Origin: Chloranthus sessilifolius
Lineage: Eukaryota > Streptophyta > Magnoliopsida > Chloranthales > Chloranthaceae
Direction of reading: 5' to 3'
Assembly: GCA_021018995.1 (NCBI GenBank)
Contig: CM037590.1
Location: 42,906,287-42,970,286, forward strand
DNA: 64,000 nt
Position 1 is the first letter of the stretch. Each line of letters starts with the position of its first letter. Both the position numbers and the translations under genes were made by a program. Positions 32,301 through 41,773 of this stretch are shown here, one piece after another. The notes under the pieces were generated by a model that worked only from the letters and a program-made list of their open reading frames with translations, did no database searches and was not told the DNA's origin.

Positions 32301-33873
32301 ATGCGTTGTGTAAAAAGTGGTTTGTGTATTTTTATTTATGGATTTTTTTTTATTCTTGTACAGGCGGGAAAGGGTGAAACACAAGAAAGCTGTATCGACC
32401 AGTGAAGCTGTTGCAACTCCACCAGAGGTGGTCGTGAGCGAAAAACAGCAGCCCGACTTAATGGAACTCTCAAAAGATCTCCCTTCGGGATGGCAGGTTT
32501 GTTTGATAACATAGAGTCTCCTTTTTTACGTGTAATTTCTATTTGCCTGCAATATCGTAACTCGTAACTGCTGCTCGAGATCTTCTCTTTTATTTTTACT
32601 TGGGAGAACCTGGGTTTGAACCCCATCTTTCAAAGATATGCTAGGAATACTATCCAATTACGATCAGGCAGTGATGGGATTTGGGCTCGTCGTAGTGATC
32701 CTTGCCATACACATAATCTTTACCTCTGTTTGCGCCCGCACATTCTCTGAAAGCGCTCACGTCCCAGATCCCTTGAAAACCATTGATTGCCTAAGATCAG
32801 ATGGTGGAGGTCGTTTTTCACCTCGATATTCCAGAGAGTAGATCTTGAGATCATGAGGCACCTATCAGATGGATAGTTTTTTATTCCATGCGTCACAGAT
32901 CCCCAAAAAATGGCCCTAAATTCACGTTTGAGCGTGATGTGTGCCATATGATTCAAGGGCCATTTTTTGAGGATCTGTGACGCATGGAATAGAACCTTGC
33001 CGTCTGATAGGTGGTTCATGATCGCAAGATCTATTGCGTCGAAGATCTGGGTGAAACACGATCTCCATCGTCTGATCCGAAGTGATCACTCATTTTCAAG
33101 AGTCTGGGACGTGGGCACTTTCAGAGATGGGTGGGGATGAACAGAGGTACCCGTCATTTATTAAGGGGCTGTTTCTACCACCCCACCAAATAGTGAATAT
33201 CCCCCATCAAGTACAACTGACATTGAATTGAACATGAAGATCATTTTTCGTTCCAATATTTCACACAACTGACCTCGACATATCATTAGACAGTTTTTAT
33301 TCCATTTGGCACTAGTAATGCTCACAGGTCACTTTTGGGATGTGTGACATGTGGAATCAAAAGTTGACAGGCTGATGAAATTCCCATGTCCTCAAGGTTA
33401 GTTGTGGAAGATTGAAACGAAAAATGATCTCTATCATCTGATTCAAAGCAGTCAACGGTTTTCCTCTGTACTTGATGAGGGATACTCTCAGTATATGGTG
33501 GGGGGGTTAGTAGCAGTTCCCTTTGTTTATTTAGTTGCATCTTTACCCAATTTTTTATTTGGCTTCTAAATTATTTGAACATTTGCAACTGCAATGCCAC
33601 GTCTTAGGTTAAGTCATTCTGCACAATAGAGGGCCAAAATCGTATTAAAAACGTTAGTCGCACCATATGATTTATGAAGTTGATGGAATGAATTGAATCA
33701 CAAGATTTGAGATCATATATTGTAGGAAAGACTGATAACCTCTCTTAAATTCAAATCTCATTATTTCATCATTGCTTGTTATTCTTCAGGCGTATTGGGA
33801 TGAATCCTCAAAGGAGGTCTATTATGGGAACCTGGTCACATCAGAGACAACTTGGATCAGGCCAACAAGTTGA
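11297..33873 (+). CDS. FNBP4-like protein with two WW domains
   Basis: Exons: 11297-11381, 24120-24212, 24762-24886, 25524-26392, 26740-27947, 29313-29392, 30107-30202, 30284-30357, 32364-32496 and 33790-33873. Phases agree throughout, giving 948 residues and a TGA stop. Seen: a basic N-terminus MGKRKERRLAALAAANRR; LLGQYSDDELDEE; WW domain 1 (residues about 185-214); an acidic DMDMDVDMEVDEDT stretch; proline-rich runs (about 586-622); a charged helical region; and WW domain 2 at the very C-terminus. Two WW domains plus polyproline match the formin-binding protein 4 family and its plant homologues. WW domains bind proline-rich ligands, and nuclear or RNA-processing roles are often suggested for such proteins. 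The plant function is not established to my knowledge. Intron 1 is 12.7 kb of nested retroelements. Confidence 0.85.
12373..13073 (+). pseudogene. LINE endonuclease domain, frameshifted
   Basis: The first frame (12373-12762) reads MKMLSWNVRGICDG and VLTLQETKWGS. A shift near 12730 leads into a second frame (12759-13073) with ICLGGDFNAIRWG, LTDSRFTWSN and SDHRPVLLT. These are the ordered motifs of the exonuclease/endonuclease/phosphatase fold in plant L1 ORF2 proteins. A TGA at 13074 ends the frame. Confidence 0.8.
13129..14814 (+). pseudogene. LINE reverse transcriptase domain
   Basis: 561-codon open stretch. It includes NKSPGPDGFTYEFF, LIPKKDGAQDLTDFRPICLI, LQGAFVKRRQLVDQVLVAHE, MEKAYDRISW, GLRQGDPLSSFLYNL and the catalytic QYADDTILF (codons at 14431-14442), in the standard RT order. 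A 17-A run near 13224-13241 encodes lysines. It is out of frame with the endonuclease and ends in a TGA in the thumb region, so it is part of a dead ORF2. Confidence 0.85.
14815..15992 (+). pseudogene. LINE C-terminal zinc-binding (zf-RVT) region, broken
   Basis: Several frames carry pieces of the RT-associated domain: WWKNICSTWTQFSGGIRFSW, FWEDNWAEEGKL, WKMNILSKIKFFTWSLFKEK and RRVMCSREEESMSHLFIHC (the Cys/His zinc-binding block). A small local duplication (GTAGTGCGAAATG-ACCAATGTGG, 14918-15003) and a TAA at 15372 break the frame. The relative at 20239-21372 shows the intact order. Confidence 0.7.
17110..17580 (+). repeat. Degenerate HESLV-type coding repeats in the gypsy remnant
   Basis: The open frame carries many variants of HESLV, HESIES, STESH and THELIEPSVHEP, from DNA iterations like CACGAGTCACTAGT. 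One stop at 17305 divides it. It lies between the zinc knuckle and the integrase remnant. Confidence 0.55.
17850..18300 (+). pseudogene. Unassigned ORF downstream of integrase remnant, one frameshift
   Basis: Frame 1 reads QRNEVIERIFYLIAFTCGRE, then EMTRVGESTTESAWANDEQV and SFEFKRVDEKL up to 18092. Shifting frame near 18090 continues KIFGEWVGEPSYLVRRGGIY and FYRSGPHTLDPYYMRVSSV. The join looks like one broken protein of about 150 residues. I do not recognise it. It could be a terminal domain of the retroelement or a captured host fragment. Confidence 0.35.
18418..18537. repeat. Paired ATCGATCGAT dyads in LTR A
   Basis: CAGTCAATCGATCGACAC and ATTCGATCGATTGACTG form an inverted pair, repeated about 70 bp later as GAGTCAATCGATCGAATAC and TGTCGATCGATTGACTGTG. 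The block can fold into hairpins and lies upstream of the LTR TATA. Confidence 0.75.
18972..19420 (+). repeat. 249-bp tandem duplication inside LTR A
   Basis: The segment from CATTGAATCC (18972) recurs from 19221 with about 90% identity: both hold CCTAATCTGGAATAGCTAGA and CATTATTTTCAAGTTTATTG. The second copy is split by the LINE and resumes at about 21541. Confidence 0.8.
19421..21540 (+). mobile_element. 5'-truncated L1-type LINE nested in LTR A
   Basis: Starts within the RT domain (AHEIIHSAYS, MEKAYDRISWSGLDYML), shifts frame after GYFKA, then reads FADDTLIF-like sequence with a TAA in place of Gln. It continues through WWKDICNTWKHFSKGIRYS, FWDNVWTLEGKL and SVMCSMEESAAHLFFHC to KERNLRIFEQKKKPVGFIVK. 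It ends with the tail TTTTTTACCGATAAAAAAAT. Same family as the LINE at 11681-16200. Confidence 0.85.
21593..21906 (+). other. Gypsy-body continuation between LTR A and LTR B
   Basis: 314 bp following the LTR A target duplication. Broken frames with a proline-rich stretch (DPTTPPFDPFLIDPIEPHPF). No recognisable domain. Confidence 0.35.
21907..23387 (+). mobile_element. LTR (family B) with internal duplication
   Basis: Starts TGATGGGGACATC and most likely ends TGTTGTCCCACATCA. It contains paired GACGTCCGTG/GACGTTCGTG motifs (22002-22110), TATATAAAGG (22221) and a tandem duplication. A relative with a clear 5-bp target duplication is at 59725-60723. No target duplication found here, so the 3' boundary is uncertain. 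Confidence 0.6.
22259..23292 (+). repeat. 517-bp tandem duplication in LTR B
   Basis: Two copies (22259-22775 and 22776-23292) are nearly identical, differing at only a few positions such as AAGGAGTG/AATGAGTG and CACGTAATA/CACGGAATA. Both contain the same AT-rich block TTTATTTCTGTTGATAAAAA. The high identity implies recent origin. Confidence 0.9.
24120..24886 (+). CDS. FNBP4-like exons 2 and 3
   Basis: Exon 2 (24120-24212) reads GDLVGTSLHDEGGRDLEHNH and on to VSPSSS. Exon 3 (24762-24886) reads GQEQENPLTLLGQYSDDELD and on to TSTLNNHNGQ. LLGQYSDDELD is the conserved block of plant homologues. Donors are TCAG|GTGGG and CCAG|GTCTTT. Intron 2 stays open for 96 codons after exon 2. Confidence 0.75.
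24887..25523 (+). other. FNBP4-like intron 3
   Basis: 637 bp, T-rich. A GGTTCCTGGGTTCGAATCGTGC tract near 25430 resembles a SINE B box. Otherwise nothing recognised. Confidence 0.5.
25524..26392 (+). CDS. FNBP4-like exon 4 with WW domain 1
   Basis: Residues about 102-391. The WW domain reads GWKLVMDEESSQYYYWNTFT then GETSWEVPD, with both signature Trp residues (about 187 and 210), the central YYYW aromatic block and the terminal Pro. The rest is acidic and disordered, and ends with an amphipathic HCESLLQKLKGLEG. Ends GAGGG|GTATGG before completing a Gly codon. Confidence 0.85.
26393..26739 (+). other. FNBP4-like intron 4 with hAT-like MITE remnant
   Basis: 347 bp. About 26455-26593 consists of permuted TTTCGG/CCGAAA motifs and ends ATTTTGATCCTTG, the same right end as the elements at 29650-29827 and 58194-58518. 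Its left end is not clear. Confidence 0.5.
26740..27947 (+). CDS. FNBP4-like exon 5, acidic and polyproline region
   Basis: Residues about 391-793. It begins ASDNTHACDRILKYVMEIET, then RLSDCKALSLYGSSLLPFW, a helical conserved block. An acidic DMDMDVDMEVDEDT stretch is followed by three PPPP(P) runs separated by D/DD/W (protein about 586-622), suitable as ligand for SH3, WW or profilin-type domains. It ends with an A/T/V-rich stretch and splits a Val codon at 27947. Confidence 0.85.
27948..29312 (+). other. FNBP4-like intron 5
   Basis: 1.37 kb. It holds an ACTCG-motif element (27988-28363) and a 30-bp direct tandem duplication starting CACCTAATACCAG at about 28631-28690. The remainder is T-rich with no recognisable element. 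Confidence 0.55.
27988..28363. mobile_element. MITE-like element with ACTCG-iterated core
   Basis: Left end GATGGTTCTAAAAT and right end TTTTAAAACTATG are imperfect inverted repeats. The flanks inside are filled with ACTCGA, GAGTCG and GACTCGG iterations. Ends resemble those of the elements at 29650 and 58194. Target duplication not resolved. Confidence 0.45.
29313..29392 (+). CDS. FNBP4-like exon 6
   Basis: 80 nt reading VVSSKRRTVAVSTTLRSNKK then VSSLVDK; a basic segment that could serve as a nuclear signal. Acceptor TTCCAG|TT and donor AAG|GTACAT. Confidence 0.75.
29650..29827. mobile_element. hAT-like MITE with TTTCGG-iterated core
   Basis: Left end CATGGTTCAAAAT, right end ATGTTGATCCTTG (inverted repeat of CAAGGATCAACAT). 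Flanked by CCAAGAAT (29642-29649) and CCAAGAAC (29828-29835), an 8-bp duplication with one mismatch, as made by hAT transposases. The 178-bp body is permutations of GAAACCGAAA and TTTCGG. Confidence 0.65.
30107..30357 (+). CDS. FNBP4-like exons 7 and 8 with an in-frame intron
   Basis: Exon 7 (30107-30202) reads WKAAKEELHGDEEDEPENAY and on to RQKQIE. Exon 8 (30284-30357) reads QWRAQQIASGEARDNANFQP and on to LGGDW. The 81-bp intron between them (GTTATT...TTGCAG) has no stop and keeps the frame. Homology to plant relatives favours splicing (charged helix continuing to WRAQQ). Confidence 0.75.
30358..32363 (+). other. FNBP4-like intron 8
   Basis: 2.0 kb. It holds a GA-rich tract (31180-31330) and a 39-bp tandem duplication with CCTTTTTTCCAATGCGGTCT (about 31889-31965). 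No coding signal seen on either strand. Confidence 0.55.
32364..32496 (+). CDS. FNBP4-like exon 9
   Basis: Completes Trp then RERVKHKKAVSTSEA, ending DLPSGWQ, the start of WW domain 2. Donor CAG|GTTTGT. Confidence 0.8.
32721..33149. mobile_element. Foldback MITE 1 in FNBP4-like intron 9
   Basis: TACCTCTGTT at 32721 and its inverse AACAGAGGTA at 33140-33149 bound about 190-bp arms of roughly 75-80% identity. Both arms contain TCTGAAAG-GC-CACGTCCCAGA, GATCATGA-(G/A)CACCTATCAGA and CATGCGTCACAGATCC, around a short loop near 32915-32955. Transcribed copies would form a long hairpin. Confidence 0.75.
33163..33524. mobile_element. Foldback MITE 2 in FNBP4-like intron 9
   Basis: Arms start GGGGCTGTTTCTACCACCCC and end with the inverse of GGGAACTGCTACTAACCCCC. 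Inner matches include CATCAAGTAC, GATCATTTTTCGTT and the pair TTTTTATTCCATTTGG / CATGTGGAATCAAAAG. It shares internal wording with MITE 1 and with tracts near 42535, 47105 and 47936. Confidence 0.65.
33790..33873 (+). CDS. FNBP4-like exon 10, WW domain 2 and stop
   Basis: AYWDESSKEVYYGNLVTSET then TWIRPTS and TGA. With LPSGWQ from exon 9 this completes a WW domain with both Trp residues, the YY pair and Pro at the very C-terminus. Confidence 0.85.
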   Translation, partial: AYWDESSKEVYYGNLVTSETTWIRPTS

Positions 33874-35573
33874 GCGTGTTCTGGTTTTGGGCCGAGAAAT
33901 TACATTTTTGGGCCGTATAAATGCAGTTTCTTCATTTTTATAGTTTTACGCAAAATTATGCATAAAAATGTGCTAGTGTATAAAATATTCTTCTCTTAGA
34001 GAGCCAATGTATCATAATGACCGTCGGCTGTTTTTTTTTTCCCCCTTATTTCAATAGTAATTTAAGAAGAAAAGGGTTTATATCTATGCGTTGAAGTCAT
34101 GCCGGATTTTTTGGGACTCGTGCTGCCGTGCTTGCTGTGTAAGAAATAATTTGAAATTATTTTTAAAATAAAAAAAGTAAATTAGAAAAACCGAAGAAAT
34201 GAAAGTAGAAAGTACATAATTATTATGAATTAATATTTGTTAAATTCTAAGTAATGTCCTAAAAATAGAAAAATGAAAAGGGTCACAAATACTTGCTAAA
34301 TCTAGATTAATCGCTTAAAAAACTTTAAAACAAATTCTAGATCTAAAAATGTCATAATGATGATTGAATGAAAGGTTGAAAAACGTAAATCTTAATAAAA
34401 ATTGAGAGATAATTTCGTCGCCTTAGAATTGGTTTCTCGCGATAGCCCTTGGTCTTAGACTGAATGCAATCTCTGATTATTGTTGGTTTAGTATGAATAA
34501 ATTGAATATAAATTATATCTGCCGGACAGTTAATAATCATATTAAATAATAATAATAATACTGACCATATGTTGATGGGAGGCATTTCTTGATTTTTGCT
34601 TTTTAAGTTGCAAAACATTTATTAATATTAGTCAGTTGCAATGCAATGAAGTCTAACCAATTAGGTTTGGTGGGGTGTCTAGGACCACGCCTTCAAAACC
34701 GGAGTTATTGAGTTCAAATCTTACCCAACTTGCAAGCAGGGCTTTCTTTTTTTTTTTTGAGATAAAATTTTTATCCTTTAATTAAAAATGGAGAACGGTT
34801 ATAAATTATAAAATAAATAAAATTTAGGGACCTCCAGAGTAAGATATTTATGATATTGGGTGTTGCACGTGGTGAAGACTTAGCAGGGTTTCTAAGAGGC
34901 TGGATAGGGTGTTATATGTAATTATATATAGGTAAAAGTCCAATACTGGTCGTTCTCTGAGTCACAAAAAATGCCAATGTTTGGTGATATATATACTTCT
35001 ATATAGGTCAAAAATTTAGGTCGTTCTCAAAGCCACAAACAAAGCGAATATTTGTATTTATCTTAAGGGAGCCGTACATGCACACATTTTTCAAGTAATT
35101 GCACTGAATTTAAAAAAATATTTATTTTAGGAACATGTGATATGTAAAAATATAATATGGCCGGTCTAATTTGAAGTTCATGATCAATAAATCTCTGGTA
35201 CATAAAATTGGAGCAAAACACGATACTTGTCATATGATCTATTGCAATCAATTGTTGAATTATATAATAGCCTTTGATTCCATTTAATCAAATGATGAAA
35301 ATTATATTTTGTTCTAATTGATATCTTTAAATCATGGCTTTCAAAATCAAATGGCTTAGATAGTATTTTCACATAGTAGAGGTCACCAAACTTGCAAGTC
35401 TTTCTTTTAAATTTCGTACAATCCGATTCAACACAAGTAATAGCTCCCTTATCTTAGTTTTTATAATTTTCTTTGATTTTGGTCCTTTCCAACACATTAT
35501 ATTTGTCTTAACTTGCTCTCAATCCTGTGAAATGTGCCTTGCATGGCTGATCTATGTTTTTAAAACGCCTTTA
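33874..35573. other. 3' UTR and intergenic DNA
   Basis: The 3' UTR probably ends around 34000-34070 (AT-rich, no perfect AATAAA). Then AT-rich DNA with a SINE-like tract at about 34655-34765. No gene recognised. Confidence 0.5.
34655..34765 (+). mobile_element. SINE-like tract
   Basis: GGTTTGGTGGGGTGTCTAGG followed after about 35 bp by GAGTTCAAATCTTACCC (B-box-like) and a T-rich end at 34745-34760. Resembles plant tRNA-derived SINEs, but the 5' end is indefinite. Confidence 0.4.
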
Positions 35574-36330
35574 TAATGTGTAACATGTCTCTCTACATTC
35601 CTGTGGTATCTGCTCTGATATCATGAAATTTTACATGGTATTAGAGCAAGTATCATAGGAATGTAGAGAGATATTTGAGGGGGTGTGAATGATAGTCCCA
35701 AATCACCAGTGGGCTGGAAGCCTTGTGCTAGATAAGTATATATATCCTGGACAATCCTCACCTTACAAGCTGGTTTTGTAAGGTTGAGTTAGGCTCATGG
35801 AATTCTATATGGTGTTAGAGCAAGTACCACAGGGATGTAGAGAGACACATTACATGTGAGAAAGCGTGAATCATAGTCCCCCATCGCCTATGGGTTGTAG
35901 AAGCCTTTGGGCTATATATAACCTTGGCAATTCCCACCTTACAAGTTGTTTTTGTCAGGTTGAGTTAGGCCCATGAAATTTTACATGGTATCAAAGCAGG
36001 TATCAGAGGGATGTAGAGAGACACATTACATGCGAGGGAGCGTGAATGATAGTCCCACATCGCATGTGGGACGGAAGCCTTGGGCAATCGTCACCTTACA
36101 AGTTGGTTTTATGAGGTTAAGTTAGACCCATGGATTTCTACATAGAATCAGAGTAGGTATTTCTCCACTCCACATTACTCAAGTCAATTATCCACATGAT
36201 TTAGTTTGACTTAATTACGCCAACACGTGCGGGGCGTGTTAGAATAGTCCCACATTACGAGTGGGATTGGAGGTCTTGTGCTATATATAATGTAGGCACT
36301 CCGAATTCCACAATAAAGCGCTTTCACAAT
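35574..36330 (+). mobile_element. TRIM-type retroelement array
   Basis: Units of about 160-176 bp repeat in tandem. Each has TAGTCCCACATCGC-like LTR sequence, CACCTTACAAG-TGGTTTTGT-AGGTTGAGTTAGG, then CATGGTATCAGAGCAGGTAT (a primer-binding site for initiator Met tRNA) and GGATGTAGAGAGACACATTA. PBS-like copies start at about 35637, 35811, 35987 and 36146. An inverted copy of the PBS side lies at 35574-35632. No coding capacity, as expected for terminal-repeat retrotransposons in miniature. Confidence 0.7.
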
Positions 36331-39300
36331 GTAATAAAAAGCTTTGTGAAGGTTTTTTTTTTTAAGAAATTTAAATATTTTAAAACTTTATAGCGTGTTA
36401 TAAAGGTTGTTATAATAAGGTTATATTATTTATTTATTTTTACACCCTTTAGCTGTAATAATATTTATTTTTATTTTTTTTAACCTCGGTGCAATTATTT
36501 AAAAAGTGTGTGCAAGTAATGATTTCCTAATAGAAAATAACGATTATAAAAGGATATAACGGGTGGGCCGCTCACCGTCACGTCCTTTTTCGAAACTAAT
36601 CCTAAGCAATTTCTTATCTCATTTATGCTTATCCTCATCCGCACACTTATTAATTGAAAGGGATGTTAGAAATTGCTATCAATTAGGAAAAAACAACAAA
36701 AACAAAAGGGATCATCAAAGATTTGTATTCCTTTAGTGGGACTCAAGAGTCAAGAGGTCGTTATCCCTGGAAGAGAACAATTCAATGTTAACCGTGCATA
36801 CGAAATTATAGTATATCACCTTCCATTATCTTAGTTTTAGCAATTGTCTTTATTAGTGGTTGCTATGCACATTCAGACATATTTTTGTCCACTCCTTTCA
36901 GATGCTCCCAAACATATGGTTAAGAAGATATTTCAAAATTCGGTTGAATTTAAAAGTTAGAATTATTAATATTTTCATCAGCTCACCTGCAGTAAATGAT
37001 GGATATTTTTATCTTTTTTGGAAGATTAATGTTTTTTCCGTTGTTTCAACCATACTTTGTTCGCCCATTTGCTTGATTCGAATTCAGGTTCACAATTCGC
37101 TATTTTTATGAGTTTTAAATTTATTAATTACATAAAATCTTAAATTTCAATCATCTCTTTATGCTTTTAAAATTTTAAATGAATCCAATTCGCGAGGATT
37201 AATTCAACAATTTGCTTGTTTTACAAAATTCAATCTGCGATTTGTTGAGTGGATGAGAGAACTAAGTAGCATTGATTTCAACCAGCCCTTCTCACTTTAT
37301 ATGATAACGATGACACATTGTTCACGATAAAATTTAAAATTTAGTTTATTACAACCAAACTATAGCAAAACATTTGAATATAATGCTTTATTTCTTGTCT
37401 ATGTCATAAGCTCATCCCCTAATTTTGATGCATGGATTGGAGTCTCTTTAAGTTTTTGTTCAAGTTTAAGATTGACCGCTCATCTTAGACCATTCACATT
37501 TGAGGGTCAATGGGTTGGTTAACCAATGCCAACTCTAATATTTTTATTGGCAATTTTGGCACTTTCTTTAAAAGTTGGACCAACCAACGAATCAAAGAGG
37601 TTAAAGGCTCAGTTAGATCAGATAATTTTTTCTTTTTTTTAACAATCATCACGCTCAGCTAGATCAGATAATTTTTTATTTTTAGTTTTTAGCAATCGCC
37701 ACCTTGTTCGAATCAGTTAAAAAAATTTACAATCATCACCTTGTTCCATTCAGTTTTGCTAATGCTAGACTCTGTTACTTTATAATCATTCATACAAGGA
37801 TTGCTTTCTCTCTCCAGTGGACATTTTCAAACTATCTCAAGTGACATCTGTCTCAATAAAAAAAAATTACTCTTTCCCCATCTCAAGTGACATGTTTTGT
37901 CCCTATAAGAAAAAAGTTTCCTCTTCCCCGTCATCACAACCCATACATCAATGGGCAATCTATCTGCTTCAAATGCTTTTTCTTTTCTTTATTTTTGTTA
38001 ATGCTGATTTTACTTCTACCGTTCCACGTCAGATGCTTTGTTATCATCCATTGATTTGAAAATATCCACTGGAGAGTTCAGAGTGGTTTGAGTGAAGAAG
38101 ACAATCAGGGACAAATTTGTAAACTATCAAATCCACTTAAACTCGCATATGTTGTTGAGATCTCACGGATCTCTGAACTTCAAAAAAGCATTAAAACCTT
38201 TTTTTCTAAAATGTGTAGTTTCTGTATAATAGGCTAAAACATTTGGTTTTGAAGGTTGTTTTTCTAATTTCCCCTTGATTTGGTTTCTCTTGTTACTTGG
38301 CTTTCCTTGCATATTTTCTATTTAACAAGTCTAAAATAATTTTTTTCTTCGTATTTCCTTTATTTCATCTTCTTTTACAAAAACTCTTTAATTTCTATCC
38401 TTAATATGGAATTCCTAGTTGAGATCTCTAGCTTTCCTTTCTCCTATCTCGGAACTGTATTAGATATCTTTATTCCCCTCCTTTCAAATTTGGCACAAAA
38501 TACTTTTCATATATTTTATATTCAATTTTAATCACAACTTTCTTAGGTTTTCATTTTGCTAACATATATATTTCAAGATTTATAATTACTCTTCATATTT
38601 CCGCCACTCTTTAGAGTGAGACTTCTTTTCAGCAGTAGGTTTTTAACCCCATTCATTCCACCATCTCGTTTTGCTATGCTTATCTCTCTTTCTTTTGGAC
38701 TTCAAAAATCACAATTACCTTTTTTCACCATTTATTCCAACATATCACTTGGATTAATGCCTCGATTTTACACTTTTTAGTTCATTAAATTATCTATCGG
38801 TGTTGCTATTTTTTCCTCCTTTAAATTCCACATGTTGGAGAAATAAAAATGGGGAAATCAATAAAGAATTAGAGAGAAGTATTGAGGAATAATATGAAGG
38901 ATTGTGAATAATAGAAGATTAGCTCTAAACAAAATTCAGTGGAGAAATAAAACTTGTAAAGTTGACAAAAATAGATGAACTGAAGTGATGACTATGATGA
39001 TGTTCCACCTCCATATTGAGCATTTTTTGTCGCCTTTGTAGTCATCTGGCACTCGTTTTGTAAGATCTGTTGGGGTGAGCTTTACAATTCCTACATATTG
39101 CGCACTTTCTTTGCCTTAAAACATAAAAAGAACATATTTGCATTTTATTTGATCCACTTTCTTTGCCTTAAAAAGAACAATGGGGTGTCCTAATATTTGA
39201 CCCAAGAAAGAATGAATTAATACTATTTCGCATTCACCCAAAACTAAGAAAATTTTACGAGTCCCGACGGGTAAGGCTTGAGCCTAATCTGGCTTGACTT

Positions 39301-41287
39301 TTAATGGGCTGAGTCTGCCTAAGTTAAGGTAAGCCAGATTCGTAAATTGGCTTGCCTGACCCAATTCAATTATTAATCAGGCCAGATATGAACTAGCTAC
39401 AAGAAGCCCAATTATAATCAGATTGTTGAGGCACGGTCGAGCACGGCCATTGATGCCCTAGATAAAGTTGAGCCTTGTGCTCAAAATTTCCGACATGCAC
39501 TCATGACCTTCAGCCACTATAATATAAAAGTAAAGTTGACAAATGCTCGACTTGTACCCTACACCTAGTGGGGGTCATCATATCTAAATTAACAAAGTCT
39601 TGCTTTGTACCCTACACCTGGGGAACATCTTGCTGAGCCACCGTTAATATAGTTAGATACGAAGGATTGCGTAACTTATCTAGCCGACCATTAATTTGCT
39701 CCCAGGTGTCATCCAAATACATGATCGGGTGTGGTGAAACCGTATTTGATTATACCGTTCGTTTTCCATGGAATTTACTCTGCTGACCGCATATTTTAAT
39801 ATTGCTTATTCTAATTTTCTCTTTTTGCTACAGCTATGGTCACTGGCCCACTCTTTTATCTCATATGATTGAGTGTCATGTGACAACAAATTAACGTAGG
39901 ACCGAATAAGTTATCTGGTCCTTCTTACCAGCTATACCCATTAATTTTATAGAATGATTGTTGTGGCTGGACGGTCGGTTGTGACACTTGAGGACTAACT
40001 TTAAGCAGATGTTGCCGCGTCATAGCTTCAAACTTAGACAGGTGAAGAGTTGGTGTTAGATCCGTGGGCTGTGTTCCAAGGGCGGTGCATGGGTAAGTCT
40101 TCCTCCAACAAACAAGTCAAACCATTGGAGATGTGCATATATTTATGAGCTAAAATGTTCGTAAAAATATGCTTTTGATATTTTTGGCAAATGAAGATTG
40201 ATCTGTTCAGTGTTTGAGCTTAGCACCAGCACTAGCGCTAGTGTCTTTTCTTTAGCTTAGATGTAGTGAAGTTCATCTCTCACTGTCAAAAGTCAACTAA
40301 ATATCAGCTCATATCAGCTTCCGAAGTGTAATAGCTTGTAAAAGGCTATTAAAGTATGTGTTTATTTAAAAAAAAAATTTGGATGAATTAGGTTAGGTAA
40401 TATATATAGAGGGGTGGAGTCACCTTTATGATTTGGGTGGTCAATTGAACACTCAAACTTTTTTGTTATTGAACTTTAGGTGTCCTAATTTATATTAGTG
40501 AACTCTCATCCATCCAAAATTATATTGACCATCCAAAATTATTTCAAATCTTCTAACAAACTTTTTTATGATATTTGTTTTCATAACAAATATTTCTTTT
40601 TTGATTTTTTTGACTAAATCTTTCAATTTTTAGAAGGATTTTTTAACTAAATCCTTCAATTTTTTAAACTATTTTTTAGCTCCCCTCTATCTATGTAAGT
40701 GCTCAGACTTATTTTGGGAGAAATTTCTCTCATAAGGGGCTCCACTATGTTGTACAACTACATACTCACATTTATGGTGTATAAGCTCTAGTATAATTAC
40801 TTTAAAAAATTAAGTAATTTATTGCACATAACAAAATTAGAGTCTAACCTTCACAAAGTACTAAGTCTACCACTAGAGCAATTCACTAAGATATGTAAAG
40901 AGCAAAAAAAATTTAATACATATATAATTTTTAAAAAGCATCAAAATTATTAAATAAAAAAAACATCGGGTCATCTCATCTATCGTTGGGATATGTTCAA
41001 CAACTTCGATGGTCTCACGGGCTCCCTACAACGTTCTTCCACATCATCTACTCTTTAGAGGATGACAACAAAGATGATGCTACATCGTAGTCATTCTTCG
41101 AGAAAATTTTGAATTAGACCAATTTTGTTGGAACGGCCTAATCAATATGTATATGATTTTCTTTTATTTCGTATCTAGTTTTGTTTGTAAATATTTTCCT
41201 TTTTTTAATGTCTGCTTAAAAAAAAAATTATACAATTTTCTAACATTAATTAATTAGATGATCTCCCTATAAAAAAAATTCTAACTC
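36331..41287. other. Intergenic AT-rich DNA
   Basis: 5 kb without a gene I can support. It includes T-rich tracts (37620-37690, repeated TCAGATAATTTTTT), a GGGCTTGA/GGCTTGAC-rich stretch at about 39255-39480, and a direct repeat of GACTTGTACCCTACACCT-like text at 39550-39620. Open frames here are short and look random. Confidence 0.5.

Positions 41288-41355
<68 letters not shown>
41288..41355. repeat. TA microsatellite
   Basis: About 34 TA units with one TG interruption. Confidence 0.95.
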
Positions 41356-41358
<3 letters not shown>

Positions 41359-41712
41359 GGTCATTTCACGTAGATGGTCGTCGGTTTGCCAAATACAAAT
41401 GTATGTGTTAAAGTCTTTGATTGGATAGTTGCAATGCTATAATATAGCTAATTTGTGGGAGTGTACTGTACCATTCAAATAAAATACTTAAAATAAAGAA
41501 AATTCTAAGCCGCATGGAATATCTCTGGGTGAGTTCCTTAAGGATGCCTTCACCCCACCATGCTACGAGTATTTTATCGTTTATGCACTTAATTATGATG
41601 CACCTAATTATGGGACATCTTGTTATTTCAAAAGAGGAGTTGCCAACTCACGACCTTGAAGCATGCTCAAGTCGCAACGACTATATTAACGCCTTAGTGG
41701 GTTCCTAAATCC

Positions 41713-41745
<33 letters not shown>

Positions 41746-41773
41746 CATTATCATCATCATCATCATCATCATT
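41713..41773. repeat. ATT/ATC compound trinucleotide repeat
   Basis: TTA repeats pass into ATC repeats over about 60 bp. Confidence 0.95.

Noticed and set aside
36860..38059. Short ORFs at 36860-37111 and 37817-38059
   Set aside because: No family signal, no splice context, AT-rich and short; expected by chance.
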